From an uncultured Stenotrophomonas sp. (GTDB taxonomy: Bacteria > Pseudomonadota > Gammaproteobacteria > Xanthomonadales > Xanthomonadaceae): a stretch of 64,000 nucleotides of DNA. A program made the position numbers and the translations under genes. Positions 60,043 through 64,000 of this stretch are shown here, piece by piece. The notes beneath the pieces are model-generated. The model worked only from the letters and a program-made list of their open reading frames with translations. It had not been told where the DNA came from and made no database searches. Position 1 is the first letter of the stretch. Every line of letters begins with the position of its first letter. Location of the stretch: assembly GCA_913775725.1 (NCBI GenBank), contig CAJYNG010000019.1, forward strand, positions 186,001 to 250,000, written 5' to 3'.

Positions 60043-61464
60043 ATGCGTCGCCGCGTCCTTGCCATCGCATCCTCCCTCGCCCTGCTGGCCGCCCCGGCCT
60101 TCGCGGCGCCGCGTACCACCACCCTGCCCCCGGCCTCGCTGGCCACCGCCGCGCAGCTGCGCGACCAGGCGCTGGCCGATGACACCGGCTGGAAGGTGGT
60201 CGAATCGCTCACCACCGAGATCGGTCCGCGCATCGCCGGCGGCGAAGCCGACGCCCGCGCCGTGGCCTGGGCCGAAGCCAAGTTCAAGGCCCTCGGCTTC
60301 GACAAGGTGTGGAAGGAGCCGGTGACGTTCCCGAAGTGGGAGCGCCGCAGCGAACACGCCGCCGTGACCGGCAAGAACCCCCAGCCGCTGCAGATCACCG
60401 CACTGGGCGGCAGCCCGGGCGGCACCGTGGAAGCCGAAGTGGTGCGCTTCGCCGACCTGGCCGCGCTGCAGGCTGCGCCGGCAGGTTCGCTGAAGGGCAA
60501 GATCGCCTTCGTCGATTACCAGATGCTGCCGTTCCGCGATGGCCGCGACTACGGCCGTGGCGGCGCGATCCGCAGCAAGGGCCCGTCCGAAGCGATCCGC
60601 AAGGGCGCAGTCGGCTTCCTGATGCGCTCGGCCGGTACCGACTCGCACCGCGTGCCGCACACCGGCATCACCCGCTTCGACGATGGCCTGACCCCGGTGC
60701 CGTCGGCGGCGCTGTCGGTGCCCGATGCCGACCAGCTGGCCCGTCTGCTGGCGCGTGGCAGCACCACGGTGAAGGTGGCGCTGGACTGCGGTTGGGATGG
60801 CACCGCCACCTCGTACAACGTGATCGGCGAGATCACCGGCCGCAGCCTGCCGAAGGAAGTGGTGGTGATCGGTGGTCACCTGGATTCGTGGGACCTGGGC
60901 ACCGGCGCGGTGGATGACGGCGCGGGCGTGGGCATCACCATGGCCGCAGGCCACCTGATCGGCCTGTTGAAGCAGGCACCGAAGCGCACCATCCGCGTGA
61001 TCGCCTTCGCCAACGAGGAACAGGGCCTGTACGGCGGCAAGGCCTATGCCGAAGCGCACGCGAAGGATGTGGCCCTGCACCAGTTGGCTGCCGAGAGCGA
61101 TTTCGGCGCTGGCCGCATCTACGCGTTCAATACCGGTTCGCCGAATCCGGAAGGCTCGCGCGAGGCGACCCGGCAGATTGCCGAGGTGATGAAGCCGCTG
61201 GGCATCGAGTACCAGGCCGACAAGGGAGGTCCGGGCCCGGACGTCGGCCCGCTGGCCGCCAAGGGCGGTGCGTGGGCGTGGCTGGCGCAGGATGGCTCGG
61301 ACTACTTCCACCTGCACCACACCGCTGACGACACGCTGGACAAGATCGACCCGAAGGCACTGGCGCAGAACGTGGCCGCGTACACCGTGTTCGCGTACCT
61401 GGCGGCAGAGGCTGATGGCAACTTCGGCAGCGAAGCCAAGGCGACCACGCCGCCGAACGAGTGA
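60043..61464 (+). CDS. Secreted M28-family metallopeptidase
   Basis: The 473-residue protein has a signal peptide ending APAFA, a PA-type inserted domain (roughly residues 110-260) and an M28 catalytic core. The core includes VVVIGGHLDSWDLGTGAVDDGAG (His and Asp ligands), AFANEEQGLYGGKAYAE (catalytic Glu pair) and DYFHLHHTADDTLDKID (last His). It is a two-zinc aminopeptidase or carboxypeptidase acting in the periplasm or outside. GGAG lies 8 bases before ATG 60043. Confidence 0.92.
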   Translation: MRRRVLAIASSLALLAAPAFAAPRTTTLPPASLATAAQLRDQALADDTGWKVVESLTTEIGPRIAGGEADARAVAWAEAKFKALGFDKVWKEPVTFPKWERRSEHAAVTGKNPQPLQITALGGSPGGTVEAEVVRFADLAALQAAPAGSLKGKIAFVDYQMLPFRDGRDYGRGGAIRSKGPSEAIRKGAVGFLMRSAGTDSHRVPHTGITRFDDGLTPVPSAALSVPDADQLARLLARGSTTVKVALDCGWDGTATSYNVIGEITGRSLPKEVVVIGGHLDSWDLGTGAVDDGAGVGITMAAGHLIGLLKQAPKRTIRVIAFANEEQGLYGGKAYAEAHAKDVALHQLAAESDFGAGRIYAFNTGSPNPEGSREATRQIAEVMKPLGIEYQADKGGPGPDVGPLAAKGGAWAWLAQDGSDYFHLHHTADDTLDKIDPKALAQNVAAYTVFAYLAAEADGNFGSEAKATTPPNE

Positions 61465-61469
61465 TGCGG

Positions 61470-61597
61470 TAACGCCGGGCCATGCCCGGCGAACGCAGCA
61501 GGAGCGGTGCGAACCAAGGTTCGCACCCACCACGGCAGATCCTGCAGCGGGAACCGGACGGGGTCAGAGCCCTCGCCCAGGCGAGGGATCCGACCCC
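61470..61597. repeat. Three different REP-like palindromes in tandem
   Basis: GTAACGCCGGGCCATGCCCG (61470 on), GTGCGAACCAAGGTTCGCAC (61508 on), and GGGGTCAGAGCCCTCGCC facing GGCGAGGGATCCGACCCC (61558-61597) fill the space between two convergent genes. Confidence 0.75.
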
Positions 61598-61607
61598 GCG
61601 CAGAGGT

Positions 61608-62441
61608 TCAATCGCGGCGACTGGCCCACTGCGCCAGCAGCACCGCCGTGGCCGAGGCCACGTTCAGGCTCTCCACCGCGCCGCTGCCGGGAATCGAGAC
61701 CTGCAGATCGCACTGGCTCGCCAGGCCACGGTCCATGCCCTCGCCTTCGGCGCCCATCACGTACACCAGGCGCGCCGGCAGCGACGCGCGGAACACGTCA
61801 TCTCCGCCCTCCACCAGCGTCGCGGCCAGGCCGAAACCGGCACTGCGCAGCTGTGCCATCGCCTCTGCGGTCTCCGGCAACTGCACCAGCGGCACCGACT
61901 CCGCACCGCCTTCGGCCACGCGTGCGGCAGCACCGGACAGCGCCAGCGTGCTGCCAGCCGGCAGCAGCAGCGCCTTGACGCCGAAGTGTGCGGCCGAGCG
62001 CAGGATCGCACCGAAGTTGTGCGGATTGCCGACGCCATCCAGCCACAACGCCAGCGCCGGGCCTTCGTCCAGTTCCTCCAGCCACTGCGCCAGCGGCACG
62101 ACCGGCGCGCGCAGCACGTCGGCCACCAGGCCTTCGTGGTGCGTGGTGGCGGCCAGCTTGTTGAGGTCGCCCTCTTCCACCACGCGATAGCCCACGCGGT
62201 TGGCCACGCACCACTTCAGCACCGGCTGCATGCGCGGAATCAGCGCGTCTACCAGGTACAGCTTGCGCAACGCCTGCGGGCGCTTGGCGAACAGGGCCTG
62301 CACGGCGTTCCAGCCATACAGGCGCAGTTCGTCGTTGCCGCGCCCCGGTGGCGGTGGGGTGCCGCCCTCACGCGGAGGCAGCGGGGTGGCCCGCGGCGGT
62401 CGCGACGACGGGCGGCGGGCGTTCTTCCAGGGATCATTCAC
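61608..62441 (-). CDS. TrmH-family RNA 2'-O-methyltransferase
   Basis: The 277-residue SpoU/TrmH-type protein has an N-terminal substrate-binding part (LRLYGWNAVQALFAKRPQAL) and the three knot motifs LWLDGVGNPHNFGAILRSAA, LVYVMGAEGEGMDRGL and VSIPGSGAVESLNVASATAV. It methylates a ribose in rRNA or tRNA; RlmB- and TrmH-like alternatives cannot be separated. The Pro/Arg-rich first 35 residues are unusual. The start is GTG 62441, overlapping the end of the symporter gene by 8 bases. Confidence 0.88.
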   Translation of the reverse strand: MNDPWKNARRPSSRPPRATPLPPREGGTPPPPGRGNDELRLYGWNAVQALFAKRPQALRKLYLVDALIPRMQPVLKWCVANRVGYRVVEEGDLNKLAATTHHEGLVADVLRAPVVPLAQWLEELDEGPALALWLDGVGNPHNFGAILRSAAHFGVKALLLPAGSTLALSGAAARVAEGGAESVPLVQLPETAEAMAQLRSAGFGLAATLVEGGDDVFRASLPARLVYVMGAEGEGMDRGLASQCDLQVSIPGSGAVESLNVASATAVLLAQWASRRD

Positions 62442-63951
62442 TACGGGACAACTCCAGCTTGCGTTGACGCCAGAAATCGGCGTTCTTGATGCCCAGGGCA
62501 TCGGGGTCGAAGATCGGATCGAGGCCGAGCTTCTTCTGTCGTTCGTAATCACGCAGGGCCAGCATGGCCGGCTTCTGGATGATGAGGATGGCAATGATGT
62601 TCAGCCAGGCCATCAGGCCCACGCCGATGTCACCCAGCGCCCAGGCCAGGGTTGCATTATGGAACGCACCGAACACCACCATGCCGATGATGCCCAGGCG
62701 CAGTACCAGCACGGTCAGCGGGCGCTTCTTGTTGTGGTTCACATAGCTGAGATTGGTCTCGGCCATGTAGTAGTACGCCATGATGGTGGTGAAGGCGAAG
62801 AAGAAGATGGCGATGGACACGAACGCCGAGCCCCAGCCCGGCAGCACCGCTTCAACGCCGGCCTGCGCGTAACCCGCGCCTTCCGGAATGCCGGCCAGGC
62901 CCTGGAAGATCGGCTCGGCGCCGGCCACAGGCGAGTACACGTTGTAGGTGCCGCTGGCCAGGATCAGGAACGCGGTGGCGGTGCACACCATCATGGTGTC
63001 GAAGTAGATGGCGAAGGCCTGCACGTAGCCCTGCTTGGCCGGGTGCGAGACTTCCGAGGCGGCTGCAGCGTGCGGGCCCGAGCCCTGGCCGGCTTCGTTG
63101 GCGTAGATGCCGCGCTTGATGCCCCACTCCACCGCCAGGCCCATCATCGCGCCAAACGCGGCGTGGGTGCCGAAGGCGCTCTTGAAGATGATGCCGAACA
63201 TTTCCGGCACGCGGTCGTAGTTGATGATCATGATGACGATGGCCATCAGGATGAAGCCGGCGGCCATGAACGGCACCACCACTTCGGCGAAGTTGGCGAT
63301 GCGCTTGACGCCACCGAAGATCACCACGCCCAGCAGCAGCGCGACCACGATGCCGATGCCCAGCTTCAGCGCCTGCACCGATTCCATGCCGAAGGCCTGG
63401 CCATCGAGCGGGCCGCACAGTGCGGTGCCACGGCAGGCGTTGATGATGCTGTCGGCGATGGCGTTGGCCTGCACGCCCGGCATCAGGAAGCCGGCGGCGA
63501 TGATCGTGGCGATGGCAAAGGCCAGCGCGTACCACTTCAGGCCCATGGCCTTTTCGATGTAGTACGCCGGGCCACCGCGGTAGCGGCCTTCGGCGTCCTT
63601 GGTCTTGTAGATCTGCGCCAGGGTGCATTCCACGTACGACGTGGACGCGCCAAGGAAGCCCATCACCCACATCCAGAAGATGGCACCGGGGCCGCCGAAG
63701 GCGATGGCGGTTGCCACGCCGGCGATGTTGCCGATGCCCATGCGGCCGGCCATCGACATGGCCAGGGCCTGGAACGAGGACACACCGGCGTCGGATTTCT
63801 CACCCTTGACGGTAAGGCGGCACATCTCGAAGAAACCGCGGATCTGCATGAAGCGCGTGCGCAGGCTGAAGAACAGTCCGGCAGCCAGGCACATGAAGAT
63901 CAGCGCCTTGCTCCAGATGATGCTGTTGATGAAATGTACGGTAGCTTCCAC
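62434..63951 (-). CDS. Alanine/glycine:cation symporter (AGCS family)
   Basis: The 505-residue membrane protein has 10-11 helices and the AGCS motifs GIGNIAGVATAIAFGGPGAIFWMW, EWGIKRGIYANEAGQGSGPH (cited in part) and TGxx-type helix breaks. It takes up alanine or glycine with sodium. The stop overlaps the start of the RNA methyltransferase gene. The promoter would lie in the last 49 bases of the window or beyond. Confidence 0.93.
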   Translation of the reverse strand: MEATVHFINSIIWSKALIFMCLAAGLFFSLRTRFMQIRGFFEMCRLTVKGEKSDAGVSSFQALAMSMAGRMGIGNIAGVATAIAFGGPGAIFWMWVMGFLGASTSYVECTLAQIYKTKDAEGRYRGGPAYYIEKAMGLKWYALAFAIATIIAAGFLMPGVQANAIADSIINACRGTALCGPLDGQAFGMESVQALKLGIGIVVALLLGVVIFGGVKRIANFAEVVVPFMAAGFILMAIVIMIINYDRVPEMFGIIFKSAFGTHAAFGAMMGLAVEWGIKRGIYANEAGQGSGPHAAAASEVSHPAKQGYVQAFAIYFDTMMVCTATAFLILASGTYNVYSPVAGAEPIFQGLAGIPEGAGYAQAGVEAVLPGWGSAFVSIAIFFFAFTTIMAYYYMAETNLSYVNHNKKRPLTVLVLRLGIIGMVVFGAFHNATLAWALGDIGVGLMAWLNIIAILIIQKPAMLALRDYERQKKLGLDPIFDPDALGIKNADFWRQRKLELSRSE

Positions 63952-64000
63952 GCGCGCTCTCTCCAGTCGGCGGGTTGTAAGGACGTCCCGTCGGCTGGAA

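Noticed and set aside
1-64000. CRISPR arrays, insertion sequences, phage genes
   Set aside because: No regularly spaced direct repeats, transposase or phage structural genes were seen; the repeats present are short palindromes.

Overview
The window reads as chromosomal DNA of a Stenotrophomonas (S. maltophilia-complex) species. It is GC-rich with strong GC3 bias. It is full of short GTAG-ended palindromes of the type described as SMAG elements in S. maltophilia. The gene orders (pilSR-pilB-pilA-pilA-pilC-pilD-coaE, thiS-thiG-trmB, otsB-GH15-otsA) are those of Xanthomonadaceae. All identifications come from reading the translated sequence; no database search was run.

Layout. 1-4.9 kb: the C-terminal end of a TonB-dependent receptor, a di-haem peroxidase, a two-lobed aspartyl-protease-like protein, a DUF3014 protein and a glutathione S-transferase; a hexanucleotide tandem repeat lies between the last two, which diverge. 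5-10.6 kb: an NCS2 permease, PoxB-type pyruvate oxidase, an SH3-domain periplasmic protein and a DUF3574 lipoprotein. 10.8-17.3 kb: a complete TonB-dependent receptor and the trehalose operon otsB-GH15-otsA. 17.4-24.3 kb: DCC protein, DUF4166 protein, pgeF, rluD, bamD, a secreted lipase-like hydrolase and glutamine-dependent NAD synthase. 30-41.8 kb: sucCD, then the type IV pilus block pilS, pilR, pilB, two pilins, pilC, pilD, with coaE. 42-47 kb: a small unknown gene, a probable operon of two paralogous periplasmic proteins plus a response regulator and histidine kinase, and rimK. 47-51.3 kb: a GlxA-type regulator divergent from an MFS transporter, a thioesterase and an acyl-CoA dehydrogenase. 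51.4-64 kb: tRNA-Gly, an autotransporter esterase, thiS-thiG-trmB, an SLC13 permease, a Rieske protein, an FAH-family enzyme, mscL, an M28 peptidase, a TrmH-family RNA methyltransferase and an alanine/sodium symporter.

The most unusual stretch is 24.6-29.9 kb, between nadE and sucD. Its codon use is less GC-biased than its neighbours. It encodes a 61-residue peptide with four cysteines (CxxCC...C), an intergenic hairpin, two proteins that resemble lipid-A-type acyltransferases, a TraB/GumN-like protein that has lost both family histidine motifs, a membrane-anchored unknown protein and an MsbA-like ABC exporter, ending in a strong terminator. I infer a peptide maturation and export system, possibly lipid-modifying, that matches no class I can name.

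The intergenic DNA is a second theme. Besides the GTAG elements there are three long inverted repeats with unrelated but self-complementary 22-26 bp arms around similar cores, two copies of a 26-32 bp-arm palindrome abutting stop codons, and three copies of a GGGTC...GACCC palindrome.
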